DNA of 64,000 nt, from contig OY970153.1 of the NCBI GenBank assembly GCA_963706385.1, positions 3,100,001 to 3,164,000 on the forward strand. The letters are read 5' to 3'. Of the stretch, positions 35,138 through 44,013 are shown piece by piece (position 1 is the stretch's first letter; the number at the start of each line of letters is the position of its first letter). Under the pieces are notes generated by a model that worked only from the letters and a program-made list of their open reading frames with translations, was not told where the DNA came from and searched no databases. A program made the position numbers and the translations under genes. This DNA comes from Poindextera sp963706385 (GTDB taxonomy: Bacteria > Pseudomonadota > Alphaproteobacteria > Caulobacterales > Caulobacteraceae).

Positions 35138-36268
35138 TCAAAAGCTGAACGCCGGTCCGCGCCTCTCGTCTTCCGCCTGGTCATGCGTAGCGAGTTGGGC
35201 CTTTAGGGCGGCGGCTTGGGTCTCGGCGTCGGCGAGCTGTGAATAGGTCAGCCGCCCGGCGATTAAGTCGCGGGCGCCGATCCAGTAGCCCCGCGCGCCG
35301 CCGAGCCTATTCTCGGTGAGCGCGATCGCCACATCCATCCAGACATAGGCTTGGACATCGTCGTGCGGCGCGCCCTTGCCGCCTGCGTAAGCGGAAGCCA
35401 GAGCCGCCGCCGCATTGGCGTTCCCCTGTTCCGCCGCCTTGCGATACCAATAAACCGCCTGGACGGGGTCTTCCGCCACGCCCTCGCCGCCGGCGTACAT
35501 CGACGCCAGAGCGGACTGCGCCGAGAGGTCGCCGGCATTCGCCGCCTTCAGATACCAGGCCTCGGCCTGAACCGGGTCCTTTGCAGCACCGTAGAGGCCA
35601 CTCTGGTAGGCCATGGCCAAGGTGTGCATAGACGTGACGTCGCCCTGGTCAGCGGCCTTGCGAAACCAGCTCATCGACTGTCCGGGGTCGGCGTTGACGC
35701 CCAAAAGGCCAGTGCCATAAACAAGACCAAGCTGGAACTCGGCCCTCGTGTATCCCTGGTCCGCGGCCTTGCGGTACCAGCCGACAGCGGCCGCGGGGTC
35801 CCTCAGCAAGCCAGCGGCGCCGACGAGGATGAAGCTGCCAAGCTCTATCTCGGCCTGCGGGTCGCCACGCACCGCCGCGGCCTTGATGTCCGCGGCGAGC
35901 GGCACGCACGGCGTCAGCGGGGGAGCCCGGGGATTGGAGCAGAGCGCGATCAGCGATGTCTTGGCGCCGACGTCACCCTGGTCAGCGGCCATCGCGAACC
36001 ACTTTGCGGCTTGGCCATCGTCCTGGTCCACGCCTTGGCCGGCCATGTACATCAGGCCCAGGCGCCGTTGAGCCGTCACCGAGCCCCGCGCGGCCGACCA
36101 CTGCAACAACGGGACAGCCGTTGTGAAGCCGCCGGGGTTGTTGGCGGTGGGGCTGTCCTTCGACGGTCCGGCCACGGCGTAGCCCGAGACCACAATCGCG
36201 ACGAGCGCCGCGAAACCCGTAAGCCCGCGGCGCCGGTCGCTGGACGGACGGCCTGGTCGTTGAAGCAT
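35138..36268 (-). CDS. Sel1-repeat protein with N-terminal membrane anchor
   Basis: The start at 36268 gives 376 residues: MLQRPGRPSSDRRR, a membrane helix (TGFAALVAIVVSGYAVAG), then six to seven Sel1/TPR-like repeats of about 36 residues. Examples are AEAWYLKAANAGDLSAQSAL and AVYWYRKAAEQGNANAAAAL. The reading frame extends further upstream to 36463, but that would overlap the upstream gene by 178 bases. Sel1 proteins are solenoid scaffolds used in signalling or secretion; no catalytic domain is present. It follows another Sel1 gene after 17 bases on the same strand. Confidence 0.75.
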   Translation of the reverse strand: MLQRPGRPSSDRRRGLTGFAALVAIVVSGYAVAGPSKDSPTANNPGGFTTAVPLLQWSAARGSVTAQRRLGLMYMAGQGVDQDDGQAAKWFAMAADQGDVGAKTSLIALCSNPRAPPLTPCVPLAADIKAAAVRGDPQAEIELGSFILVGAAGLLRDPAAAVGWYRKAADQGYTRAEFQLGLVYGTGLLGVNADPGQSMSWFRKAADQGDVTSMHTLAMAYQSGLYGAAKDPVQAEAWYLKAANAGDLSAQSALASMYAGGEGVAEDPVQAVYWYRKAAEQGNANAAAALASAYAGGKGAPHDDVQAYVWMDVAIALTENRLGGARGYWIGARDLIAGRLTYSQLADAETQAAALKAQLATHDQAEDERRGPAFSF

Positions 36269-36285
36269 CCGCGGGCCTCGATCGG

Positions 36286-37080
36286 CTAACGTTGACGCGG
36301 AACCGGACCGCCGTTGGCGGCCGCTTGCCGTCGGTCTTTCATCGGCCATTGGTTCAGGACGCTGCAGTCCTGCACCGGCTGCTGGCCGGCGACGGTCAAT
36401 TCCGCGAGGTGCGTCAGGGCGTGGGGTTCGCCATTTGCGTCGGCCCACTCGTACCAGCACCACGCCTCCTTCGGGTTGGGCGGCACGCCAAGTCCGTGCT
36501 GCAGCATGAAGCCGATCTGGTTCATCGCCGTGCTATCGCCGCCGCCGACGATGGCTTCGTGGTAGAGGCGCATCGCTTGGCCGTAGTCGATCGGCACGCC
36601 TAAGCCATGTTGGTAGGTGATCCCGAGCAAGGTCGCGCCCAGGGGCTCGCCGGCGTTTTTGGCCAGGGTGTAGTAGCGTCTGGCCTGACGGTAATCGACG
36701 GCTACGCCATGACCCTGTTCGTACATCCGCCCGAGCGAGGCCATGCCAGCGCCGTCGCCAGCGTTCACCGCCTTGGTGTAGTATTGCATGGCCCGATTGT
36801 AGTCGACGGCTACACCAAGCCCCTCCTCGTACATGTATCCGATATTGTTCATTGCAACCGGATCGCCCGCCGCGGAGCGCAGCTGGAAGACGTGCATCGC
36901 GCGCCCATACTCGCCTTGTTGCAAAAGGCGCACGCCGTCGCAGGTGGTGCAGTGGGCGTCATCGGCTGGCGGCGGACGATCTTGCGCGCTCTGATGGAGT
37001 GGCGGCGCGACAGACTGCAGAGCAGCCTCGGCGCTACCGGCGAGGGCGAGCGAGAGACAGATTGCCAACAGCCGCTTCAT
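36286..37080 (-). CDS. exported Sel1-repeat protein
   Basis: The ATG at 37080 begins a signal peptide, MKRLLAICLSLALAGSAEA, giving a 264-residue secreted protein; an upstream in-frame ATG would bury that signal and is rejected. A CTTCDGV pair of cysteines near residue 43 precedes five Sel1 repeats, for example AMNNIGYMYEEGLGVAVDYN and GMASLGRMYEQGHGVAVDYR. The tail has a single Cys (QDCSVLNQW). It is likely a periplasmic binding or scaffold protein, made with the Sel1 gene downstream. Function unknown. Confidence 0.78.
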   Translation of the reverse strand: MKRLLAICLSLALAGSAEAALQSVAPPLHQSAQDRPPPADDAHCTTCDGVRLLQQGEYGRAMHVFQLRSAAGDPVAMNNIGYMYEEGLGVAVDYNRAMQYYTKAVNAGDGAGMASLGRMYEQGHGVAVDYRQARRYYTLAKNAGEPLGATLLGITYQHGLGVPIDYGQAMRLYHEAIVGGGDSTAMNQIGFMLQHGLGVPPNPKEAWCWYEWADANGEPHALTHLAELTVAGQQPVQDCSVLNQWPMKDRRQAAANGGPVPRQR

Positions 37081-37407
37081 CAGACCACCGGGCGCACGGT
37101 TGACGGCGGACCAGCGATACAAGCGAAGCGGGCTCCGCCCTCGCGGGTCAGAGTCGCTGCGCAAGGCGTCGTCGCGATGATGACGCTAGCTTTCCAGATA
37201 TGACGCATACGCCACCACCCCGTTCCTCAATCGCCATGTTTCGCACGGCTGGGTTGAGCAGGGCCTAACCAAATTGGTAAGTGATTGCTTTATTTGGATC
37301 TGGGCTGGGCACGGAGCCAAGGCGCGGTCTTGATACGAAAAGCGCGCAGGCTTGCAGGCCGATTTCCTCCGCCAGCCGCCGAACGCGCCCCGCAACAGAC
37401 CCGGCCC
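37081..37407. other. 327-base intergenic region, no gene seen
   Basis: I see no convincing reading frame here. The only pattern is TTACCAATTTGGTTA on the reverse strand (37266-37280, palindromic core ACCAAATTGGT), which could be an operator for the Sel1 pair; support is weak. Confidence 0.4.
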
Positions 37408-38298
37408 CTACCGCCCGGGACCCTGCTTGAAATACTTGAAGAAGTCGCTGTCCGGCGAGAGCACCATGGTGGTGTCGCCCTGGCCGAGGGCGGCCTCGTA
37501 GGCCTGCATCGAGCGGTAGAAGGCGGCGAAACTGGGGTCCTTGCCAAAGCTCTGGGCGAACAGAACGGCGCGCTTGGAATCGCCCTCGCCGCGGGTGCGC
37601 TCGGCCTCCTCGTGGGCGGTGGCCAGGGTGATGGCGACCTGTTTGTCCGCCTCGGCCATGATTTCGCGCTTCTGCTGTTCGCCGACCGCGCGAATCTGCG
37701 CCGCCTCCTGCTGGCGGGCGGTCTGCATCCGGCGGTAGACGGCCGCGCGGTTGGCGTCGGGCAGGTCCGCCCGCTTGATCCGCAGGTCGATGATCTGCAC
37801 CCCCAGCCGCGCCGCCTTGGCCTCGGCGATGACCTCGTCGCGGGCCTGGCCCATCAGGATGCTGCGCTTGCCCGAGATGATGTCGGTCGAGGTCGCCGAG
37901 CCCAGCACCTGGCGCAGGGAGGCGTTGACCAGCCGGTCCATCCGATCGTGCGCCGTGGTCTCGTCGCCGAGCGTGCGATAGTACTGCAAGGGATCGGTGA
38001 TCCGGTAGCGGATGAAGCCGTCGACCACCAGCCGCTCCTGGTCCTGGGCGATGACCTCCTCCTGGCCCGCGTCCAGCGCCTGGTTGCGCTTGTCGAGCAG
38101 GATGACGTTCTCGGTGAACGGGACCTTGAGCTTGAGGCCCGGATCGTTGGCGCCGGCGGCGTTGATCACCCCGACCGCCTGGCCGAAGCGCAGCACGATC
38201 GCCTGCTGACGCTGATCGACCACATAGAAGGTGTTGACCGCCACGACGCCGACGACGAAGACGGCCACCAGCCAGCCGATGATCAGATTGCGGTTCAT
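37408..38298 (-). CDS. hflC: protease modulator HflC
   Basis: HflC is an SPFH/prohibitin-domain protein that with HflK forms a large periplasm-facing cage around the FtsH protease. The 296-residue product has an N-terminal membrane anchor (IIGWLVAVFVVGVVAVNTFY) and the SPFH region FYVVDQRQQAIVLRFGQAVG. The conserved GQARDEVIAEAKAARLGVQII and IDLRIKRADLPDANRAAVYRR are followed by a helical tail. It overlaps hflK by four bases. No degP follows, unlike many relatives. Confidence 0.94.
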   Translation of the reverse strand: MNRNLIIGWLVAVFVVGVVAVNTFYVVDQRQQAIVLRFGQAVGVINAAGANDPGLKLKVPFTENVILLDKRNQALDAGQEEVIAQDQERLVVDGFIRYRITDPLQYYRTLGDETTAHDRMDRLVNASLRQVLGSATSTDIISGKRSILMGQARDEVIAEAKAARLGVQIIDLRIKRADLPDANRAAVYRRMQTARQQEAAQIRAVGEQQKREIMAEADKQVAITLATAHEEAERTRGEGDSKRAVLFAQSFGKDPSFAAFYRSMQAYEAALGQGDTTMVLSPDSDFFKYFKQGPGR

Positions 38299-39500
38299 TG
38301 GCCGCTCCCCTGGGGCTGGCCGATGACCGGACTGGAGGGGGGCGCGGCGCTCTGCTGGCCGGGCTCGGGGGCGGGCGCGGCGGGCGGCCTGGGACGGAAC
38401 ATGTCGGGCGGCAGGATGATCGGGGCGTTGGAGCCCTTGGCGTCGACGATCACCTTGTTCGAATTGGCCAGCACCCGCTGCATGGTCTCCAGATAGAGCC
38501 GTTCGCGGGTCACCGCCGGGGCGCGGCGGTATTCGGCGTCGAGCTGGTTGAAGCGGGCGGCGTCGCCCTCGGCCTCCAGCACCACCTGTTGGCGATAGGC
38601 CTGGGCCGCCTGCACCACCTTGGCCGCGTCGCCCTTGGCCTCGTTGACCACCCGGTTCTGGTAGGTCCGCGCCTCGTTGACCGCGGAATCGGCGTATTGG
38701 CCGGCGCTGGCCACGGCCTGAAAGTCGGGGATCACCTCGCGCGGCGGGTTGGCGGCGCGGATCTGCACCTCGACCACGGTGACGCCGGCGTCGTACTTGT
38801 CCAGAATCTGTTGCATCAAATCGCGGGTCTGGTCCTGCACCACCCCGCGCCCGGTGGTCAGGATGGTCTTCAAGGCGGTCTTGCCGACCACCTCGCGAAT
38901 CGCGCTCTCGGCGACCGCGCCGACCGCGCCGTCCGGATCATCGACCTTGAACAGGTACCTGGCCGCGTCGTTGATCCGCCATTGGACGGTGAAGTTCAGA
39001 TCGACGATGTTCTCGTCGCCGGTCAGCATCAGGCTGGCGGCCTGATCGTCGCCGCCGCCGATATTGACCTGCTTCAGCGCGGTGACCTGAACCTTCTCCA
39101 CCCGTTCGATCGGGGCGGGCAGATGGTAGCGCAGGCCGGGACCGTCGGTGCGCGTCCAGGCGCCGAAGGTGGTGACCACCGCCTGCTCGCTGGGCTGGAC
39201 CACGTAGAAGCCGGAAACCAGCCAAAGACCGATGACGCCGCCGAGGATGGCGCCGATCAGCCGGGGCTGGAGGCCGCCGCCGGGCGGGCCGAGCAGGGGC
39301 TCGAACAGGCGCCTCAGCCGTCGCCAGGCGGCGCGGACGCCCTCGGGCGGCTGCGGCGCGCGGCGCGGGCCGCCGCCGAGCGGGCGTTGGGGCTCGTCGT
39401 CGTCGGGGCCTCGGCCGCCGCCGGTCGGGGGCGGCGCGCCCCACGGGCCGGATTTGCCGCCGGGCTTCGAGCCGGACTCCGAATTATTGCTCCAGGGCAT
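38295..39500 (-). CDS. hflK: FtsH protease activity modulator HflK
   Basis: HflK partners HflC. The 401-residue product has a long Gly/Pro/Arg-rich cytoplasmic N-terminus (to about residue 85), a membrane helix (IGAILGGVIGLWLVSGFYVV) and the SPFH domain with VQPSEQAVVTTFGAWTRTDG and GPGLRYHLPAPIE. The HflK hallmark LILQKYD-like segment appears here as QQILDKYDAGVTVVEVQIRAANPPREV. A helical part and a Pro-rich tail follow. It is the first gene of hflK-hflC, divergent from mrp. Confidence 0.95.
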   Translation of the reverse strand: MPWSNNSESGSKPGGKSGPWGAPPPTGGGRGPDDDEPQRPLGGGPRRAPQPPEGVRAAWRRLRRLFEPLLGPPGGGLQPRLIGAILGGVIGLWLVSGFYVVQPSEQAVVTTFGAWTRTDGPGLRYHLPAPIERVEKVQVTALKQVNIGGGDDQAASLMLTGDENIVDLNFTVQWRINDAARYLFKVDDPDGAVGAVAESAIREVVGKTALKTILTTGRGVVQDQTRDLMQQILDKYDAGVTVVEVQIRAANPPREVIPDFQAVASAGQYADSAVNEARTYQNRVVNEAKGDAAKVVQAAQAYRQQVVLEAEGDAARFNQLDAEYRRAPAVTRERLYLETMQRVLANSNKVIVDAKGSNAPIILPPDMFRPRPPAAPAPEPGQQSAAPPSSPVIGQPQGSGQ

Positions 39501-39627
39501 GGGGCTTTTATCTTATCTTTCGTTTCGCGCTGGGCGCGGCCTGGAGTAGGCGTCCACAGAGGCGTGCAAACCGGCGATGCGCCTCGGATATGAAGCGCCG
39601 CCGACGACAGTGCAAGACCAAGACCAC

Positions 39628-40842
39628 ATGGCCGACCTTCCCGCTCCCGACCGCGCCGCGGTGCTGACCGCCCTGAACGGGGTGCGCGACCCCAAGTCCG
39701 GACGCGGCCTGGCCGCCGCCGGCCTGGTCCAGGCGCTGGTCGTGGGGCCGGGCCGCGCCGGCTTCATGCTGGAGGTCGCGAAGGACGATGCGCCGCTCTA
39801 CGGCCCGGTTCGGGACGCGGCCGAGGCGGCGCTGATGCAGGTTCCCGGCGTCGAGCGGGCCCAGGTGGTGCTGACCGCGGCGGCCGAGGCCCAGTCCGCG
39901 TTCAAGGCCGCGCCGGCCATGCCCGAGATCGTGCGCGTGCGCCGCGGCGCGCGGCTGCCGAACGAAGCCCGGGCGAGCGAGGCCCAGGGCGCGCCGCAGC
40001 CGGGCCCCAGGCCCTCGGCCGCCGCCAAGCCGGCGCACGTGCGCCATGTGATCGCCGTGGCCAGCGGCAAGGGCGGGGTGGGCAAGTCGACGGTCGCGGT
40101 GAACCTCGCCTGCGCCATGGCCATGCTCGGCCGCCGGGTCGGGCTGCTGGACGCCGACGTCTACGGCCCCTCGATCCCGCGCATGACCGGCGCCCAGGCC
40201 GAACCGGAGCTGGGGCCCGACCGCAAGCTCTTGCCGCTCCAAGCGCACGGGCTGAAGATCATGTCGATCGGCCTGCTGGTCGACGAGGCGGCGCCGATGA
40301 TCTGGCGCGGGCCGATGGCCTCCTCGGCGCTGAACCAGATGCTGAACGACGTCTCATGGGGCAGCGAGGCCGAACCCCTCGACGTGCTGGTCATCGACAT
40401 GCCGCCCGGCACCGGCGACATCCAGCTGACCCTGGCCCAGCGCGTGGCCCTGTCCGGCGCGGTGGTGGTCTCCACCCCGCAGGAAGTGGCGCTGATCGAC
40501 GTCAGGCGGGGAATCTCGATGTTCGAGAAGACCCACGTGCCGATCCTGGGCGTGATCGAGAACATGGCCTTCTTCGCCGATCCGGCGACCGGGGCGCCGA
40601 TCCCGATCTTCGGCCACGGCGGGGCCAAGGCCACCGCCGAGGCGCTGGGCGCGCCGTTCCTGGGCGAGATCCCGATCGAGGTGGCCCTGCGCGAATCCTG
40701 CGACGCCGGCCGCCCGCTGGTCGCCGCCGGGGGTGACAGCGCCGCCGTCCGCGCCTTCCTCGCCGCCGCCGCCGCGGTGCTCGAGGCGGTCGAGGCCGGC
40801 GAGGGGCTGAAACCGCCGCCGCGGATCGTGTTTGGGGATTAG
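39628..40842 (+). CDS. mrp: iron-sulfur cluster carrier Mrp/ApbC
   Basis: The 404-residue P-loop NTPase carries [4Fe-4S] clusters to apoproteins. The N-terminal DUF59/MIP18-like domain (residues 1-95) starts VLTALNGVRDPKSGRGLAAA. The ATPase domain has the deviant Walker A ASGKGGVGKSTVAVNLA, LDADVYGPSIPRM, VIDMPPGTGDIQLTL and IENMAFF..IFGHGG. The CxxC pair found in many Mrp proteins between the last two motifs is absent here (ADPATGAPI instead). The ATG at 39628 is chosen over an in-frame start 51 bases upstream. Confidence 0.93.
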   Translation: MADLPAPDRAAVLTALNGVRDPKSGRGLAAAGLVQALVVGPGRAGFMLEVAKDDAPLYGPVRDAAEAALMQVPGVERAQVVLTAAAEAQSAFKAAPAMPEIVRVRRGARLPNEARASEAQGAPQPGPRPSAAAKPAHVRHVIAVASGKGGVGKSTVAVNLACAMAMLGRRVGLLDADVYGPSIPRMTGAQAEPELGPDRKLLPLQAHGLKIMSIGLLVDEAAPMIWRGPMASSALNQMLNDVSWGSEAEPLDVLVIDMPPGTGDIQLTLAQRVALSGAVVVSTPQEVALIDVRRGISMFEKTHVPILGVIENMAFFADPATGAPIPIFGHGGAKATAEALGAPFLGEIPIEVALRESCDAGRPLVAAGGDSAAVRAFLAAAAAVLEAVEAGEGLKPPPRIVFGD

Positions 40843-40844
40843 GG

Positions 40845-40947
40845 ACGAGATGATTTCAAATTGAATCACTCCATTGTTCCGCTCGTCCCGGCGAATGCCG
40901 GGATGAACGGTGGAAATACTTGGATCAACCTAAAATCATCACGCTCT
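40845..40947. repeat. compact palindromic element B
   Basis: A roughly 100-base imperfect palindrome centres on CCCGGCGAATGCCGGG (40887-40902). Left arm GAGATGATTTCAAATTGAAT and right arm (inverted) GATGATTTTAGGTTGATCCA share an end sequence. Related arms lie at 7551-7599/7884-7930 and 24511-24761. It could fold into a long hairpin after mrp. Nothing else is seen between 40948 and 41152. Confidence 0.7.
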
Positions 40948-41152
40948 GGGACGAGGGCGCGGGGCCGCCTCAAACAGATCATCGTCGTCGACCAGTCGCT
41001 CGGCAAGCCGGCCGCCGTCCGCGACACCGGGTGGTCAAGACCCAACGCTCTCATCAAACCCTCGCCGCATGTTCGGCGGCGATTCCGGGTTCGATCCAAT
41101 CCAGACTCTAGCAGGGTCCGCTGTGGGGTACCCACAGGGACATCTGTGGGGC

Positions 41153-42709
41153 TCAGTTGATGCGACGGCTGCCTTCCGGCCAGTAGGGTTTACGAAGCTC
41201 GGTCTTGAGAACCTTGCCGGCGCCGGAGAGCGGCAGCGGCTCGGAGCTAAGCTCAACCGATCGCGGGCATTTGTAACCAGCGATCAGCGTCCTGCAGTGG
41301 GCGATGATCTCGTCTGGCGACAGGCTCGCCTCGCCTCTCAGGCGGATGATGGCGTGGACCCGCTCGCCCCATTTCTCGTCGGGAACGCCGATCACGGCGC
41401 ATTCGACGACCAGTTCATGGGCGGCCAGCGCATTCTCGACCTCGGCCGAATAGACGTTCTCGCCGCCCGAGACGATCATATCCTTGACCCGGTCGACCAG
41501 GTAGACGAAGCCGTCCTCGTCCATATAGCCGGCGTCACCCGTCCGCACCCAGCCGTCGACCAGGGTCTGGCGCGTGAGCTCCGGCAGGTTCCAATAGCCC
41601 AGCATCGCGCCTGGACTGCGCACGGCGATCTCGCCCACCTCGCCGAGCGGGAGTTCGTTCATCGCCTCGTCCACGATCCTGACGTCGACGCCGACGATGG
41701 CGCGTCCGGCGGAACGCAGATAGGTCTTCCCGCCCTGCGTGAGCTTGTGGAACTCGGGTGTGAGCACGGTGGCGACCGGGGAAAGCTCGGTCTGGCCGTA
41801 GGCCTGGCGGAACTCGGCGTTCGGGAACATCTCCATCGCCTGCCGCAGCAGGGTCTCGGAGATCGGCGAGGCGCCATAGGCGACCTTGCGCACCGAGGTC
41901 AGGTTCACGGGATGCGAGGCCGCGTATTCCCTCAGCATGCCGAACATGGTCGGCACCAGGACGATGTCGGTGACGCTTTCGGCTTCGATCGCGTTGGCGA
42001 CGTTTTCCGGGCTGAAGAAGGGCACGACCACATGAGTTCCGCCGACCGTCGTGACACCGATGATCATGGCCGCATCGGCGAGGTGGAACATCGGCGGCGA
42101 GTGGAGGAAGACCGCGTCTCCACGCGTCGGCATGGTCGCCGAGGAGCACAGGAAATTGGTGATGAGGCTGCGGTGGGAAAGCATCACCCCCTTGGAGCGG
42201 CCGGTGGTCCCGCCGGTGTAAAACAGGGCCGCGAGCGCATCGTCCTGGCCGCAGGCGTCGGCCATGGGGGCCGATCCCTCGATCAGCGCCTCGGCGCCGA
42301 CCGTGCCCGCGGGCGCCTCGCCGTCGTCCAGATAGATCGTCGCGCGGACCGGGCAGGTCTTGGCGATCGGCGCGGCGAGCCCGGCGAAGGTCTTGTCGAC
42401 CATTAGGATCTCCGCGCCGCTGTCCTGCAGGGCGTAGATGTGCTCCGCCAGGGCCCAGCGGGTGTTAGCGGGCACGATGACCCCGCCGGCCCACCAGACG
42501 GCGAAATAGGCCTCTATGTAGCGGTCGCTGTTCATTGCTATGGGCGCGACCCGGTCACCCGGCTTCAGGCCGAGCGAGACCAGCCCCGCCGCTAGCCGCG
42601 CGATCCGATCCCTCACCTCGCGCCAGCTGCGCCGGCGATCGCCGAATATGGTGGCGACGCCGTTCGGCTTGAGCTGAACCGAACGGTGAAGTCCCTGCGT
42701 CAGATTCAT
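41153..42709 (-). CDS. acyl-CoA synthetase (AMP-forming)
   Basis: The 518-residue ANL-family ligase activates a carboxylic acid as its CoA thioester. It shows the P-loop FYTGGTTGRSKGVMLSHRSL near residue 163, AYGQTELSPVATVL, the hinge TGDAGYMDEDGFVYLVDRVKD and the C-terminal Lys in LPLSGAGKVLKTEL. This resembles long-chain/steroid-side-chain-type ligases. It is the last gene of a six-gene run in the same direction (from 46844 down to 41153), where it would supply the acyl-CoA. The substrate is not readable. Confidence 0.88.
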   Translation of the reverse strand: MNLTQGLHRSVQLKPNGVATIFGDRRRSWREVRDRIARLAAGLVSLGLKPGDRVAPIAMNSDRYIEAYFAVWWAGGVIVPANTRWALAEHIYALQDSGAEILMVDKTFAGLAAPIAKTCPVRATIYLDDGEAPAGTVGAEALIEGSAPMADACGQDDALAALFYTGGTTGRSKGVMLSHRSLITNFLCSSATMPTRGDAVFLHSPPMFHLADAAMIIGVTTVGGTHVVVPFFSPENVANAIEAESVTDIVLVPTMFGMLREYAASHPVNLTSVRKVAYGASPISETLLRQAMEMFPNAEFRQAYGQTELSPVATVLTPEFHKLTQGGKTYLRSAGRAIVGVDVRIVDEAMNELPLGEVGEIAVRSPGAMLGYWNLPELTRQTLVDGWVRTGDAGYMDEDGFVYLVDRVKDMIVSGGENVYSAEVENALAAHELVVECAVIGVPDEKWGERVHAIIRLRGEASLSPDEIIAHCRTLIAGYKCPRSVELSSEPLPLSGAGKVLKTELRKPYWPEGSRRIN

Positions 42710-42737
42710 TCGAGCGCTCCCTTTTGGATGCGTCGCG

Positions 42738-43565
42738 TCACATGTTTATGCCGCCGCCGACGAGCAGGACCTGGCCGCTGACGTAGTTGCTCTCGGGAAT
42801 GCAGAAGAGATAGACCGCGCCAGCGGCCTCTTCCGGCGTGCCGGCGCGGCCCAGCGGCACCATTAGCGGCAGCGTCCGGCGGGTGGATTCCGGCACGCCG
42901 ACCACGAAGTCGCGCCCCTCGATGCTGACCTTGGTGTCGTCCCGATCAAGGGATTGAGTCAGCCGGGTCTCGATGAAGCCGTAGGCGACGCAATTGACGT
43001 TGACCTTGTAGCGCCCCCACTCCTTGGACAGGGTCTTGGTCAGGCCCACGAGCGCGGCCTTGGCCGAGGAATAGTTGGCCTGGCCGGCGTTGCCGTTGGT
43101 GCCGGCCATGGAGGAGATATTCACCACCTTGCGGAACACCTCACGGCCCTCTTCGGCCTCCTTCTTGGCCAGGATGCGGATCGGCTCGGCGGCGGCGCGG
43201 AGAATGCGGAACGGCGCCACCAGGTGGACGTCCAGCATGGTCTGGAACTGCTCGTCGCTCATCTTCTGGATGACGCTGTCCCAGGTGTAGCCGGCGTTGT
43301 TGACGATGATGTCGAGCCCGCCGAACGTCTCCATGGCGGTCGCGACGAAGCGGTCCGCGAAGCCGTCCGCGGTGACGCTGCCGACGCAGGCGATCGCCTC
43401 TCCGCCGGCCTTCTTGATCTGATCGACGACCTCGGCCGCCGGCGCCTCGTCGAGGTCGTTGACGACGACGCGGGCGCCCTCGCTGGCCAGCTTCAGCGCC
43501 AGAGCGCGGCCGATGCCGCGCCCCGAACCGGAGATGAGCGCGACCTTACCCTTGAGCTTGGACAT
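42738..43565 (-). CDS. SDR-family 3-hydroxyacyl-CoA dehydrogenase (MFE-2-like)
   Basis: The 275-residue Rossmann enzyme has the cofactor motif SGSGRGIGRALALKLA near residue 12, NNAGYTWDSVIQKM, the catalytic Ser in VVNISSMAGTNGNAG and YxxxK in ANYSSAKAAL near residue 172. Asp after the second strand (VVVNDLDEAP) suggests NAD(H). It resembles the dehydrogenase of type-2 multifunctional beta-oxidation enzymes, so it likely oxidises the hydroxyacyl-CoA made by the adjacent hydratase subunits. The start is at the ATG at 43565; the longer upstream frame overlaps the next gene. Confidence 0.88.
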   Translation of the reverse strand: MSKLKGKVALISGSGRGIGRALALKLASEGARVVVNDLDEAPAAEVVDQIKKAGGEAIACVGSVTADGFADRFVATAMETFGGLDIIVNNAGYTWDSVIQKMSDEQFQTMLDVHLVAPFRILRAAAEPIRILAKKEAEEGREVFRKVVNISSMAGTNGNAGQANYSSAKAALVGLTKTLSKEWGRYKVNVNCVAYGFIETRLTQSLDRDDTKVSIEGRDFVVGVPESTRRTLPLMVPLGRAGTPEEAAGAVYLFCIPESNYVSGQVLLVGGGINM

Positions 43566-43588
43566 GGATTTTCCTGTTTTGATGGTCG

Positions 43589-44005
43589 TTAAGGCAGCGC
43601 GATGACCGCGTCGCCCGCGAGCGTGTGCAGGCCCGCGTCGGTGTGGGCGTTGATCTCCAGGCGCACGCGCGTCTCGCCCTCGGCCTCGAATTTCTCGACG
43701 ACCTTGCCGGTGCAGATGACTTTCGCGTGGACCGGGGTGATGGCGACGAAGCGCACACCCCAGGTGCGGATCTGCGATTGCGGAACCCAGCGGGTCAGCA
43801 GCTGGGCGAGATAGGCCATCGACAGCATGCCGTGGGCGAAGACGTCCGGCATGCCGAACTTCTTGGCGAAGTCGCTGTCGACGTGGATCGGGTTGTGATC
43901 GCCCGAGGCGCCGCAATAGAGCGCCAGAGTGTGGCGGCTGATGGGCTTGCTGGCGTGTTCGGGCAGCACGTCGCCGACCTTCACGCTGTCATAGGTCAGG
44001 GTCAT
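43589..44005 (-). CDS. MaoC-like (R)-specific enoyl-CoA hydratase subunit
   Basis: The 138-residue single hot-dog domain carries the hydratase-2 motif YCGASGDHNPIHVDSDFA near residue 30, with the Asp and His of the catalytic dyad present. It continues VFAHGMLSMAYLAQLL. Its neighbour 8 bases upstream encodes a second hot-dog domain without this motif; such split pairs form a heteromeric hydratase acting on CoA esters with bulky chains, known from steroid side-chain degradation. Pairing here is inferred from adjacency. Confidence 0.85.
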   Translation of the reverse strand: MTLTYDSVKVGDVLPEHASKPISRHTLALYCGASGDHNPIHVDSDFAKKFGMPDVFAHGMLSMAYLAQLLTRWVPQSQIRTWGVRFVAITPVHAKVICTGKVVEKFEAEGETRVRLEINAHTDAGLHTLAGDAVIALP

Positions 44006-44013
44006 GAGGGATC

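Noticed and set aside
37266..37280. Palindrome TTACCAATTTGGTTA as an operator
   Set aside because: Single short palindrome with no recognised regulator nearby; kept only as a remark in the intergenic entry.
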